DNA of 49,401 nucleotides from Spirochaetales bacterium (lineage in GTDB: Bacteria > Spirochaetota > Spirochaetia > Treponematales > UBA12059): positions 1-49,401 of the forward strand of contig JAFGNN010000042.1 of assembly GCA_016926955.1 (NCBI GenBank). The letters run 5' to 3'. The notes under the pieces are model-generated. The model was not told the origin of the DNA and ran no database searches. It saw nothing but the letters and a program-made list of their open reading frames with translations. Shown piece after piece: positions 32,591-40,228 of the stretch. Position 1 is the first letter of the stretch, and each line of letters starts with the position of its first letter. Made by a program: the position numbers and the translations under genes.

Positions 32591-32962
32591 CTATCCCTCC
32601 ACGACGGCGAGCGCCATCGCGTTGTCGCGCTCGTGGGTCAGGCTGAGGTGCACGGTCCGTCCCCCCGCACGCGCGAAGGCGGCGAGGGCCGAACCGTAGA
32701 GGAAGATGTGGGGCTTGCCGGCTTCGTCGTTGTCCACGCGGATGTCGCGGAGCGCGATGCCGCGCAGGCCGGTGCCGATGGCCTTCCCGAAAGCTTCCTT
32801 GGCGGCGAAGCGGGCCGCGAGGGACAGCGCCGCGGATTCGCCCCGGGAGCGGACCGCCGCGATCTCGTCCGGGTGGAAGAAGCGGTCGAGCAGGCCGCTG
32901 ACGCCGAGCCAGTGCCGGAGGCGCTCGACGTGCACGACGTCGAGTCCGACGCCCAGGATCAC
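32591..32962 (-). CDS. acpS: Holo-[acyl-carrier-protein] synthase
   Basis: A 123-residue AcpS that moves the phosphopantetheine arm of CoA to apo-ACP. The Mg-binding GVGLDVVHVERL and the LAARFAAKEAFGKAIGTG helix are intact, and the C-terminus HLSLTHERDNAMALAVVEG is typical. The start is the GTG at 32962, which overlaps the cdaR stop by 4 bp (GTGA); the longer open frame upstream is antisense-like sequence inside cdaR and is not used. Confidence 0.95.
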   Translation of the reverse strand: MILGVGLDVVHVERLRHWLGVSGLLDRFFHPDEIAAVRSRGESAALSLAARFAAKEAFGKAIGTGLRGIALRDIRVDNDEAGKPHIFLYGSALAAFARAGGRTVHLSLTHERDNAMALAVVEG

Positions 32963-33945
32963 GGCGCGTCCTCCCCCGGTTCCGCCGCCGGCTGGACCGC
33001 TTCCGCGGAGGCCACGACGACGAGCTCCACGCTCTCGGGAGACCAGGCTTCTGCCTGGATGCCTTCGGGCAGCTGGACCAATACGGGCACCGTGTAGGCG
33101 CCGGGGGCTTCCACCTCGGACAGGTCGATGAAGAGGCTCGCCGGCCCCGGCGTCCACGCGTCGACGAGATCGCGCGATCCGGCCACGCGCAGGGTGGCGG
33201 AGGGAAGCGGCGAAGCGAGCGCGAATATCGGGTCGAGCGCCGATGCCGCGACCGTGACGCCCTCGAAGGATCGGGAAGCGGTGGCGCGCCGCACCGCCGC
33301 GGAGAACTGCACGGTGTCGGGACCGATGATCTCGAGCAGGGAATCGCGGTGCGAAAGCCGGACGGCCGCCGTGAAGTCCTGAGAGCGACCGGTGAGCTCG
33401 ACATACTCGGTGCCGACGTCGACGGCCTTGGCCACGAGCGACTCCGGGCCGGAAACCTCGACCGTGCGCGGTTCGATGGACCAGCTCGCGAGCTCGTAGC
33501 CCGGATCGAGGAAGCCGCGGAACACCGGGACCACGGGGACGGCCTTGGCGTCCTTGCGCTCCAGCCGGACCTCCACGTCGGGCGGCTCGACCCGTATCTC
33601 GAGCGGGTCGATGTCGAGCGCCGAGCCCTTCTTGGTCACGAGCACGGAAACCCGGTAAACGCCGGCCGAGTCGAAGCCGGAGAAGTCCGCGCTCGCTTCG
33701 AGGTCGTTCTCGAGTATGGCCTGCACGGCGTTGGACTCGCCGCGGAGTATGAGCCGGACCGTGCGCGGATAGGCGCTGGCCGGGACGAAGTCGCGGGCGG
33801 CCACTACGGTGAGCGGCACCGAGAGGGGGCGCTCCTCGAGCCGGTTGACGGTCTGGAAGAAGAAAAGCAGCAGCGCGGCCATGAGCGAAAGCGACTTGGC
33901 CGGCCAGTCGGCCAGCAGGCGCTCGAGGAGCTTCTCCTTAGCCAA
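32959..33945 (-). CDS. cdaR: YbbR-domain regulator of diadenylate cyclase (CdaR)
   Basis: A 328-residue protein with one N-terminal membrane helix (LSLMAALLLFFFQTVNRLEE) and an extracytoplasmic part made of about three to four YbbR repeats (for example PLTVVAARDFVPASAYPRTV and VPVFRGFLDPGYELASWSIE). In firmicutes CdaR binds CdaA and tunes c-di-AMP synthesis. The gene starts at TTG 33945, overlapping the end of cdaA by 8 bp, so the partners are translated together. The Pro/Glu-rich C-terminus ends exactly at the acpS start. Confidence 0.9.
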   Translation of the reverse strand: MAKEKLLERLLADWPAKSLSLMAALLLFFFQTVNRLEERPLSVPLTVVAARDFVPASAYPRTVRLILRGESNAVQAILENDLEASADFSGFDSAGVYRVSVLVTKKGSALDIDPLEIRVEPPDVEVRLERKDAKAVPVVPVFRGFLDPGYELASWSIEPRTVEVSGPESLVAKAVDVGTEYVELTGRSQDFTAAVRLSHRDSLLEIIGPDTVQFSAAVRRATASRSFEGVTVAASALDPIFALASPLPSATLRVAGSRDLVDAWTPGPASLFIDLSEVEAPGAYTVPVLVQLPEGIQAEAWSPESVELVVVASAEAVQPAAEPGEDAP

Positions 33946-34738
33946 GGCTTTCCTCCTCGAGGACCGCCTCGGCTCCCGAAAGGTCGAGCTGTTCGGAAAG
34001 CCGCCGCTGCACGAGCGCGGGCGAGAGGTTGTAGTAGAGCTTGGCGTCGTAGGCGAGGCTGAGCGCCCCGGTTTCCTCGGAGACCACCAGCACCACGGCG
34101 TCGGTCTGCTCGGTCATGCCCAGCGCGGCGCGGTGCCGGGTGCCGAAGGATCGGGCTATGTCCTGCCGCTCAGAGAGCGGCAGAAGGCAACCGGCGGCCA
34201 TGACGCGCCCGCCCTGCACGATGACGGCACCGTCGTGCAAGGGTCCGTCGTATTCGAAGACGGTGCGGAGCAACGACGACGAGAGCAGGGCGTCGAGGGC
34301 GGTGCCCGTGTCCGCTATGTTCTTGAGTCCGACATTGCGGGCGAAGACCACGAGCCCGCCGCGCCTGCGCGTGGAGAGAGCCTCCGCCGCGTTGAGCACG
34401 GCCTCGACCTGGGTGGAGCGCGGCCGCTTGCCTGCCCGGAAGAAGGAGCCCTGCCCGAGGCGCACGAAGATCTTGCGCAGCTCCGGCTGGAAGACGATGG
34501 CCAGCGCGATGACGAGTCCGGGCGCCATGACGTTGAGCACCCAGGCCAGGGTCTCGAGCTCGAGCAGGTAGGCCGCCGCGTAGACGATGGCCATGAGGAT
34601 GGCGCCCTTGACGAGCTGGACGGCCTGCGTCCGCACCAGGATCTGCCAGGTCTTGTAGATGAGGAAGGCGAGGATCGCTATGTCCGCGGCCGGCCTGAGG
34701 GAGGCGCCGAGGAAACGGGTCAGGTCGCTCCAGGTCAT
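33938..34738 (-). CDS. cdaA: Membrane diadenylate cyclase
   Basis: A 266-residue CdaA: three N-terminal membrane helices (DIAILAFLIYKTWQILV, LVKGAILMAIVYAAAYLL and MAPGLVIALAIVF) and a DAC domain. The catalytic motifs are PLHDGAVIVQGGRV and GTRHRAALGMTEQTDAVVLVVSEETG (DGA and RHR). It condenses two ATP to c-di-AMP, an essential signal for potassium and osmotic balance in many bacteria. glmM, its usual neighbour in firmicutes, is absent; folP and cdaR flank it with 4-bp and 8-bp overlaps. Confidence 0.96.
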   Translation of the reverse strand: MTWSDLTRFLGASLRPAADIAILAFLIYKTWQILVRTQAVQLVKGAILMAIVYAAAYLLELETLAWVLNVMAPGLVIALAIVFQPELRKIFVRLGQGSFFRAGKRPRSTQVEAVLNAAEALSTRRRGGLVVFARNVGLKNIADTGTALDALLSSSLLRTVFEYDGPLHDGAVIVQGGRVMAAGCLLPLSERQDIARSFGTRHRAALGMTEQTDAVVLVVSEETGALSLAYDAKLYYNLSPALVQRRLSEQLDLSGAEAVLEEESLG

Positions 34739-35637
34739 CGTTCGGCGCCGTATCCTTCCGTCGGCCTGCCCGCCCTGCAGGCGGCGAGCACGCGCAGCGC
34801 GTCCGCTGTTTCCCGCACGTCGTGGACGCGGAAAACGTCCGCTCCGCCGAGCCAGGCCGCGCAGGTCGCCCCGAGGCTCCCCGGCAGCCGTTCCTCGGCC
34901 GGCCGCCCGGTCAGGAGGCCGATGAAGGATTTCCGCGAGAGACCGACCAGGAGAGGATAGCCGCAGGCGGCCAGTTCATCAAGGCGGGCGAGCAGTTCGA
35001 GGTTGTCCTCGAGGCGTTTTCCGAAGCCGATGCCCGGATCGAGCACGATGGATCCCGGCGCGATGCCCGCGGCTTCGGCCCTGCGCGCGGCGTCGATCAG
35101 GAAGTCCCTCACCTCCGACACGACGTCGTCGTACCAGGGGGCGTCCTGCATGGACGCGGGAACGCCCTTCTTGTGCATGAGGACGACGGGAGCTCCGCGC
35201 TCCGCGCAAAGCCGCGCCAGGTCCGGATCCTCGAGCAGGGCGGCCACGTCGTTGACCAGGTCCGCCCCCGCGTCGAGGGCGGCCTCGGCCACGGCGGCCT
35301 TCCGCGTGTCGACGCTGAGGGCGGCGTCGAGGCCCTCGAACTCGAGGGCGCGGCGGATCGCCTCGACGACGGGCACGACCCGGCGTATCTCCTCGTCAGC
35401 CTCGACGTAGGCGGAGCCGGGACGGGTCGATTCGCCGCCCACGTCGACGATCGTCGCGCCCGAGCGGACCATGGCGACGGCGCGGCTCGCCGCCAGGCCC
35501 GGGTCCGACGCGCGCGAGGCGCCGTAGAAGCTGTCGGGCGTGGCGTTGAGGATGCCCATGACGTGGCGGCGGCCGCCCAGCTCGAGCGTGCGACCTCGCG
35601 CGAGGGGCAGGAACCCAGGCTTGCTGCGGCCGCTCAC
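34735..35637 (-). CDS. folP: Dihydropteroate synthase
   Basis: A 300-residue FolP, the sulfonamide target that joins p-aminobenzoate to the pterin diphosphate. The motifs MGILNATPDSFYG, GATIVDVGGESTRPGS, SVDTRKAAVAEAALDAGADLVNDV, and IVLDPGIGFGKRLEDNLELL are intact. The start is the GTG at 35637, overlapping the dxs stop (GTGA); its own stop overlaps cdaA (ATGA). FolP is often placed with pterin genes, but here it is between isoprenoid and c-di-AMP genes. Confidence 0.95.
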   Translation of the reverse strand: MSGRSKPGFLPLARGRTLELGGRRHVMGILNATPDSFYGASRASDPGLAASRAVAMVRSGATIVDVGGESTRPGSAYVEADEEIRRVVPVVEAIRRALEFEGLDAALSVDTRKAAVAEAALDAGADLVNDVAALLEDPDLARLCAERGAPVVLMHKKGVPASMQDAPWYDDVVSEVRDFLIDAARRAEAAGIAPGSIVLDPGIGFGKRLEDNLELLARLDELAACGYPLLVGLSRKSFIGLLTGRPAEERLPGSLGATCAAWLGGADVFRVHDVRETADALRVLAACRAGRPTEGYGAER

Positions 35638-37565
35638 GGGGCGGTCCCGGCGCGCGCGGCGCGCGGCCGGCGGCGGTCGAGGACGTCCACGGCCCCCACC
35701 CCGGCGGCGGACGGACGGGACGGCTGGCCGAGCGCGAGCGCGGCGACCGAGCCTGAGTCCAGGCCCGCCAGGGCCAGGAGCTCGTCGCGGCGGCCGTGGG
35801 CGAAGGGCTCGTCCGGGAAGCCGCGGCGCAGGACCTCCACGCCGGGCGCGCGTTCGCGCAGGGCGAGCGCCAGGCTCTCGGAGGCCCCTCCCCGCTCGAC
35901 GCCCTCCTCGAGAATGAGCACCCTCCGGTAGCCGGCGCAGTCGGCGGCGAAGGCGTCGCCGTCCAGGGGCGCGAGGAAGCGCAGGCAGAGCACGTCGAGC
36001 GCCAAGCCGCGTTCCCGGGCCAGAAGCGAGGCCCCGAGCGCCGCGGGCACCAGCCCGCCCCAGGCAACCACGAGGGTCGGGGCGCCGGAACGCTCGAGGA
36101 AAACCCCGCGGCCCGGCTCCCAGGGCGCGGCGAACTCGGGGCGCTCCGCCATGCACGCCGCCTTCGGGTAACGGATGGCGCAGGGGCCCCCGCGGGCGAA
36201 GGCCCAATCGAGGGCCGCGGCCAGCTCGGCCGCCGTGGACGGCGCGAGGATGGGCAGGCGCGGGAAGGCGCGGAAGATGGCCACGTCGTACGCGCCCTGG
36301 TGGCTCTGCCCGTCCTCCGGGACAGCGCCGGCGCGGTCCATCGCGAGGACCACCGGCAGGTCCTGGAGCACGACGTCGTGGAAAACCTGGTCGACCGCGC
36401 GCTGCATGAAGGTGGAATAGATGGCGACGACGGGTTTCAGCCCCCCGCGCGCGAGCCCGCCCGCGAAGGCCACCGCGTGCTCCTCGGCGATGCCCACGTC
36501 GTGGAAGCGTTCCGGGAAGCGTTCCTGGAAGGCCGAGAGCCCCGTGCCGGCCGCCATGGCCGCGGTGACCGCGACCACGCGCGGATCGCGCCCGCCGGCC
36601 GCGAGCATGGCGGCGGAGAAAGCCTTCGTGAAGCTCGGCCCCTCGTCGGGCAGTCCGCGGGAGGAGGGCGCCACGCCGTGCCAGCTCGAAGGATCCTCCT
36701 CCGCCTCCGCGTGCCCGCGTCCCTTGCGGGTCAGGGCATGCACCACCACGGGGCGTCCGAGGGCCTTCGCCTCCGCGAGCACCGCGCAGAGCAGCTCGAG
36801 GTCGTGGCCGTCGACCGGTCCGACGTACTCGAAGCCGAAGTCCGAGAAGAGCGTCTCGCGGAACACGAGTTCCTTGACCGCGCGCTTGGCGCGGACCACC
36901 AGGGCGTGGACCCGTCGGCCGTAGCGCGGCACGGAGAGGATGGCCCGGTCGACCCGGCGGCGGAAATCCTGGTAGAGGGGCGTGGCCGCGAGCCGCGAGA
37001 GGTAGCGGCTGATCGAGCCCACGTTCGGCGAGATGCTCATGGCGTTGTCGTTGAGCACGATGACCAGGGGCAGCTGGAGCTGTCCCGCGTGCTGGAGGGC
37101 TTCCCAGGCGAGCCCGCCGGTCAGGGCTCCGTCGCCGATGAACGCCACCACCGAACCCGGCAGCCCGAGCGTCCGGCGCGCGGCGAGCAGGCCGAGCGCC
37201 CGCGAGATGGAGACCGAGGCGTGCCCCTCGTCGAAGACGTCGTGGGGACTCTCGGAGCGGCGCGGAAAGCCGGAAAGTCCGCCGAGGGCGCGGAGGCCGT
37301 CGAAGCGGGCGGCGCGGCCGGTTAGCATCTTGTGCGCGTAGCACTGGTGGCCGACATCCCAGACGATGGCGTCCGCGGGGCTCTCGAAGACGCGGTGGAG
37401 CGCGATGGCGAGCTCAACGACTCCGAGGTTGGAAGCCAGGTGCCCGCCGCGGCGCTCGACGGCGGCGACGATGTTCGAGCGCAGCTCCCGGGCCAGGGCG
37501 CGGAGTTCCGCGAAGCCCAGATCGCGCAAATCCGCCGGTCCGGCGATCGTGTCGAGGATAGGCAT
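35634..37565 (-). CDS. dxs: 1-deoxy-D-xylulose-5-phosphate synthase
   Basis: A 643-residue thiamine-diphosphate enzyme, the first step of the MEP pathway feeding IspD/IspF at 4.7-5.9 kb. The TPP motif GDGALTGGLAWEAL...LNDNAMSIS, the N-terminal SNLGVVELAIALHRVF and VWDVGHQCYAHKMLTG, and the transketolase central domain (RFHDVGIAEEHAVAFAGGLA) are clear. The start MPILDTI at 37565 lies ten bases after TATAGT, giving a leader of only a few nucleotides. It heads an eight-gene chain with overlaps of 4-8 bp or gaps of 1-2 bp. Confidence 0.95.
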   Translation of the reverse strand: MPILDTIAGPADLRDLGFAELRALARELRSNIVAAVERRGGHLASNLGVVELAIALHRVFESPADAIVWDVGHQCYAHKMLTGRAARFDGLRALGGLSGFPRRSESPHDVFDEGHASVSISRALGLLAARRTLGLPGSVVAFIGDGALTGGLAWEALQHAGQLQLPLVIVLNDNAMSISPNVGSISRYLSRLAATPLYQDFRRRVDRAILSVPRYGRRVHALVVRAKRAVKELVFRETLFSDFGFEYVGPVDGHDLELLCAVLAEAKALGRPVVVHALTRKGRGHAEAEEDPSSWHGVAPSSRGLPDEGPSFTKAFSAAMLAAGGRDPRVVAVTAAMAAGTGLSAFQERFPERFHDVGIAEEHAVAFAGGLARGGLKPVVAIYSTFMQRAVDQVFHDVVLQDLPVVLAMDRAGAVPEDGQSHQGAYDVAIFRAFPRLPILAPSTAAELAAALDWAFARGGPCAIRYPKAACMAERPEFAAPWEPGRGVFLERSGAPTLVVAWGGLVPAALGASLLARERGLALDVLCLRFLAPLDGDAFAADCAGYRRVLILEEGVERGGASESLALALRERAPGVEVLRRGFPDEPFAHGRRDELLALAGLDSGSVAALALGQPSRPSAAGVGAVDVLDRRRPRAARAGTAP

Positions 37566-37575
37566 ATCGGTGAGC

Positions 37576-37604
37576 ACTATACACCGCGCGCGGCGCTCGC
37601 GCCA
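37576..37604 (-). promoter_or_regulatory. Promoter of the dxs-to-HAD operon
   Basis: TGGCGC (37604-37599), 17 bp, TATAGT (37581-37576), 10 bp before ATG 37565. Confidence 0.45.
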
Positions 37605-37650
37605 TGCCCGCCGCTTGCCTCGCGTCGGCCGGTCCCGGCATGATGGGACC

Positions 37651-38172
37651 ATGGAAACCAGGGAACCCCTCACGCTCCGCCTCCGCGCCCCGCTCTCGTG
37701 GAGGGCCGTCGATGTCCCCGAACCGGCCGCGAGCGAAGGCGGGGAGGATCTCGCCGCCTTCGATTGGGACGCGCTCTTCGTCGTCGACGGGGACGGCCCG
37801 CGGCTCCGCGAAGGTCCGCAAGTCCGCGAAGGTCCGCAAGTCCGCGAAAGTCCGCAAGTCCGCGAAGGTCCGCAAGTCCGCGAGGGTCCGCAAGTCCGCG
37901 GAACCCTTCCGCCCCCAAGCTTCACCGGAGTCGCGGCGTTGCCGGGAGCGGCGGCGGACCTGGTCCTCGAGGCGGGCGACTGGGCCTTCGCGCAGCCGCC
38001 GCGCGCGCCCCGCGACGAGACTGGGCTCGCTGACGCCATCGAGGCCTTCGCGCGCGACCTCTGGTGGGAAGGAACCGCCTGCGAAGGCCCCCTCTACGTC
38101 CGCGGCGTTTTCGAGGACGGCCGCCGGGCGGTCCAGCTGTGGAGGCGCATCAGGGATCAGGCCGGAGCGTGA
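37651..38172 (+). CDS. Uncharacterised protein with an in-frame hexapeptide repeat
   Basis: A 173-residue cytosolic protein I do not recognise. A beta-like N-terminal part (LRLRAPLSWRAVDVPEPAAS) is followed by five tandem REGPQV hexapeptides (about residues 52-82), then LVLEAGDWAFAQPP and a helical C-terminus (IEAFARDLWWEGTACEGPLYVRG, RAVQLWRRIRDQ). GC-rich third positions support coding. The ATG at 37651 lies six bases after CATGAT (TTGCCT-18 bp-CATGAT, 37615-37644) with no Shine-Dalgarno. It is divergent from dxs and convergent with alaS. Confidence 0.68.
   Translation: METREPLTLRLRAPLSWRAVDVPEPAASEGGEDLAAFDWDALFVVDGDGPRLREGPQVREGPQVRESPQVREGPQVREGPQVRGTLPPPSFTGVAALPGAAADLVLEAGDWAFAQPPRAPRDETGLADAIEAFARDLWWEGTACEGPLYVRGVFEDGRRAVQLWRRIRDQAGA
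37805..37894 (+). repeat. 18-bp tandem repeat (minisatellite), five copies
   Basis: Five head-to-tail copies of TCCGCGAAGGTCCGCAAG, plus a 6-bp partial copy; copies three and five differ by one base each. The length is a multiple of three, so copy-number changes keep the host gene in frame. Confidence 0.95.
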
Positions 38173-38207
38173 AAAAAGCGGCGAGCCGGGAAATTCCGGC
38201 GCGCCGC
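38172..38207 (-). terminator. Terminator of alaS
   Basis: A 12-pair stem with one A-G mismatch (38178-38189 with 38196-38207) followed on the minus strand by TTTTTT (38177-38172). About 75 bp beyond the alaS stop. Confidence 0.8.
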
Positions 38208-38284
38208 GCTTTCAGGGGAGCGTCTTTTGGGGGGAAAAGGGGGGCCGGGGGGAAAACCGCAGGTTTGCCTCCCGGACAGTTCCC

Positions 38285-40072
38285 CTATTCGAGGACCGCC
38301 CGGATGCGCCGCACGCCCGCGCTCGATGACTGCTCCTTCTGGATGACGAAGCGGCCCATGGTCCCGGTGCGCTCGACGTGGGGGCCGCCGCAGACTTCCT
38401 TGGAGAAGTCGCCGACCGTGTAGACCTTGACCCTGGCCTCGTACTTCTCGCCGAAGAGGGCGGTGGCGCCGGAGGCTTTCGCGGCCTCGAGGTCCATGAC
38501 TTCCATGGTGACGGGGAGGTCGCGCGCGATCTGCTCGTTGACGAGGCGCTCGACTTCCTTGACCTGCTCCGGCGTCATGGGCGCGTCGTGGGCGAAGTCG
38601 AAGCGGAGCCGCTCGGCGGTGATGTTCGAGCCTTTCTGGGCCACGTGGTCGCCGAGGACGCGCTTGAGCGCCGCCTGCAGCAGGTGCGTGGCCGTGTGGT
38701 ACTTCGTGGTGATCTCGGACTGCTCGGCGAGGCCGCCCTTGAAGGTGCCCTCGCTGCCGGCGCGGGAGAGCTCCTGGTGCTTGCGGTAGGCCTCGTCGAA
38801 CTCCTCGCGGTTGACCGTCATGCCGTTTTCGGCCGCGAGCTCGAGCGTGAGCTCGATGGGGAAGCCGTAGGTGTCGTAGAGCTTGAACGCCAGGCGGCCG
38901 GACATGACCTTCTGGGGGTTCTTGAGGAGGTTGGGGAGCATCTTCTCGAACTCGCGCTCGCCCTTCTCGAGGGTCTCGAGGAACTTGCGCTCCTCGGCCT
39001 CGAGGCCGTCGAGGATCTTCGCGCGGTTCTCGTCGAGCTCGGGGTACGGGCCCCTGAAGTTGTCGACGACGACCTCGGCGGGCTTGCGGAGGAAGAGGCC
39101 CTCGATGCCGAGCTTGCGGCCGTGGCGCACCGCGCGGCGGATCAGGCGGCGGAGCACGTAGCCGGCGCCGACGTTGGAGGGCAGCACGCCCTTGGGGTCG
39201 CCGATGATGAAGGTGGCCGAGCGGACGTGGTCGGCGACGATGCGGACCGAGCGGTCCTTCTCGGCGTCGGCGCCGTACGCGTATCCGGAAGCCGCGCAGA
39301 TGGCCGCGATGACGGGCGCGAAGACCTCGGTCTGGTAGACGCTCGTCTTGCCCTGCAGGACCGTGACGGTGCGCTCGAGGCCCATGCCCGTGTCGACGTT
39401 CTGCGCCGGCAGCTTTACGAGGGTCTTCTCGTCGACGCGGTTGAACTGCATGAAGACGTTGTTCCAGATCTCCATCCAGTTGGCGGAATCGGTGCCCTTG
39501 TTCGAGCCCGCCGGCGGCAGGCCCTCGCCCACCCAGTAGAAGATCTCGGTGTCGGGGCCGCAGGGGCCGGTCGGGCCGGCGGCCCACCAGTTGTCCGAGG
39601 CGGGCAGGTAGGCGATGCGGTCCGCGGGCATGCCGACGGACTTCCAGATCTCGGCGGATTCCTCGTCGCGCGGGGCGTTGTCGTCGCCCGCGAACACCGT
39701 GACCGAGAGCTTGCGCGGGTCGAGCGCGAGCCATTTCGGATCGGTGAGGAACTCGTAGGACCAGGCGATCGAGTCCCGCTTGAAGTAGTCGCCGAGCGAC
39801 CAGTTGCCGAGCATCTCGAAGCAGGTCAGGTGCGAAGGGTCGCCCACCTCGTCGATGTCGCCGGTTCGGACGCACTTCTGGTAGTCCACCAGGCGCTTGC
39901 CCGCCGGGTGCGGCTCGCCGAGCAGGTAGGGGACGAGGGGGTGCATGCCTGCCGTGGTAAAGAGGACCGTCGGGTCGTTCTCGGGAATGAGCGACTTGCC
40001 CGAGATCTCGGCGTGGGCCTTGGTCTTGAAGAACTCGATGTATTTGGAGCGGAGCTCATGCGTGGTGATCAT
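38285..40072 (-). CDS. alaS: Alanyl-tRNA synthetase, short form without C-Ala domain
   Basis: A 595-residue AlaRS. The class II core (FTTAGMHPLVPYLLGEPHP, CFEMLGNWSLGDYFKRDSI, the AAGPTGPCGPDTEIFY segment, and GAGYVLRRLIRRAVRHGRKLG) and the editing domain with its zinc ligands (TATHLLQAALKRVLG preceded by His, and CGGPHVERTG) are complete. The oligomerising C-Ala domain of the roughly 875-residue enzymes is missing. This truncation is a known feature of spirochaetal AlaRS (Borrelia, Treponema), so it is natural rather than a frameshift. The ATG at 40072 is six bases after TATCTT and has no Shine-Dalgarno. Confidence 0.96.
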   Translation of the reverse strand: MITTHELRSKYIEFFKTKAHAEISGKSLIPENDPTVLFTTAGMHPLVPYLLGEPHPAGKRLVDYQKCVRTGDIDEVGDPSHLTCFEMLGNWSLGDYFKRDSIAWSYEFLTDPKWLALDPRKLSVTVFAGDDNAPRDEESAEIWKSVGMPADRIAYLPASDNWWAAGPTGPCGPDTEIFYWVGEGLPPAGSNKGTDSANWMEIWNNVFMQFNRVDEKTLVKLPAQNVDTGMGLERTVTVLQGKTSVYQTEVFAPVIAAICAASGYAYGADAEKDRSVRIVADHVRSATFIIGDPKGVLPSNVGAGYVLRRLIRRAVRHGRKLGIEGLFLRKPAEVVVDNFRGPYPELDENRAKILDGLEAEERKFLETLEKGEREFEKMLPNLLKNPQKVMSGRLAFKLYDTYGFPIELTLELAAENGMTVNREEFDEAYRKHQELSRAGSEGTFKGGLAEQSEITTKYHTATHLLQAALKRVLGDHVAQKGSNITAERLRFDFAHDAPMTPEQVKEVERLVNEQIARDLPVTMEVMDLEAAKASGATALFGEKYEARVKVYTVGDFSKEVCGGPHVERTGTMGRFVIQKEQSSSAGVRRIRAVLE

Positions 40073-40078
40073 GGATGG

Positions 40079-40108
40079 AAGATACCCGCCCGCCCGAGTC
40101 CCGGTCAA
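40079..40108 (-). promoter_or_regulatory. Promoter of alaS (leaderless type)
   Basis: TTGACC (40108-40103), 18 bp, TATCTT (40084-40079), 6 bp, ATG 40072. Confidence 0.55.
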
Positions 40109-40228
40109 TCGGCGCCCGATTGGACACGAGCACAAGACATCCGCTAGGCTTTTTGTCACGTCAAGACACGAGAATCCGCGGACGTCCGTCCGGGCTCAGG
40201 ACGCCACGCTCCGCGACAGGGAGGCACC

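Noticed and set aside
37805-37894. Direct repeats that might be a CRISPR array
   Set aside because: The 18-bp units are head-to-tail with no spacers, lie inside a coding frame, and no cas genes are near.
38285-40072. AlaS as a truncated pseudogene
   Set aside because: All catalytic and editing motifs are intact, the stop is followed by a proper terminator, and a short AlaRS is known from spirochaetes.
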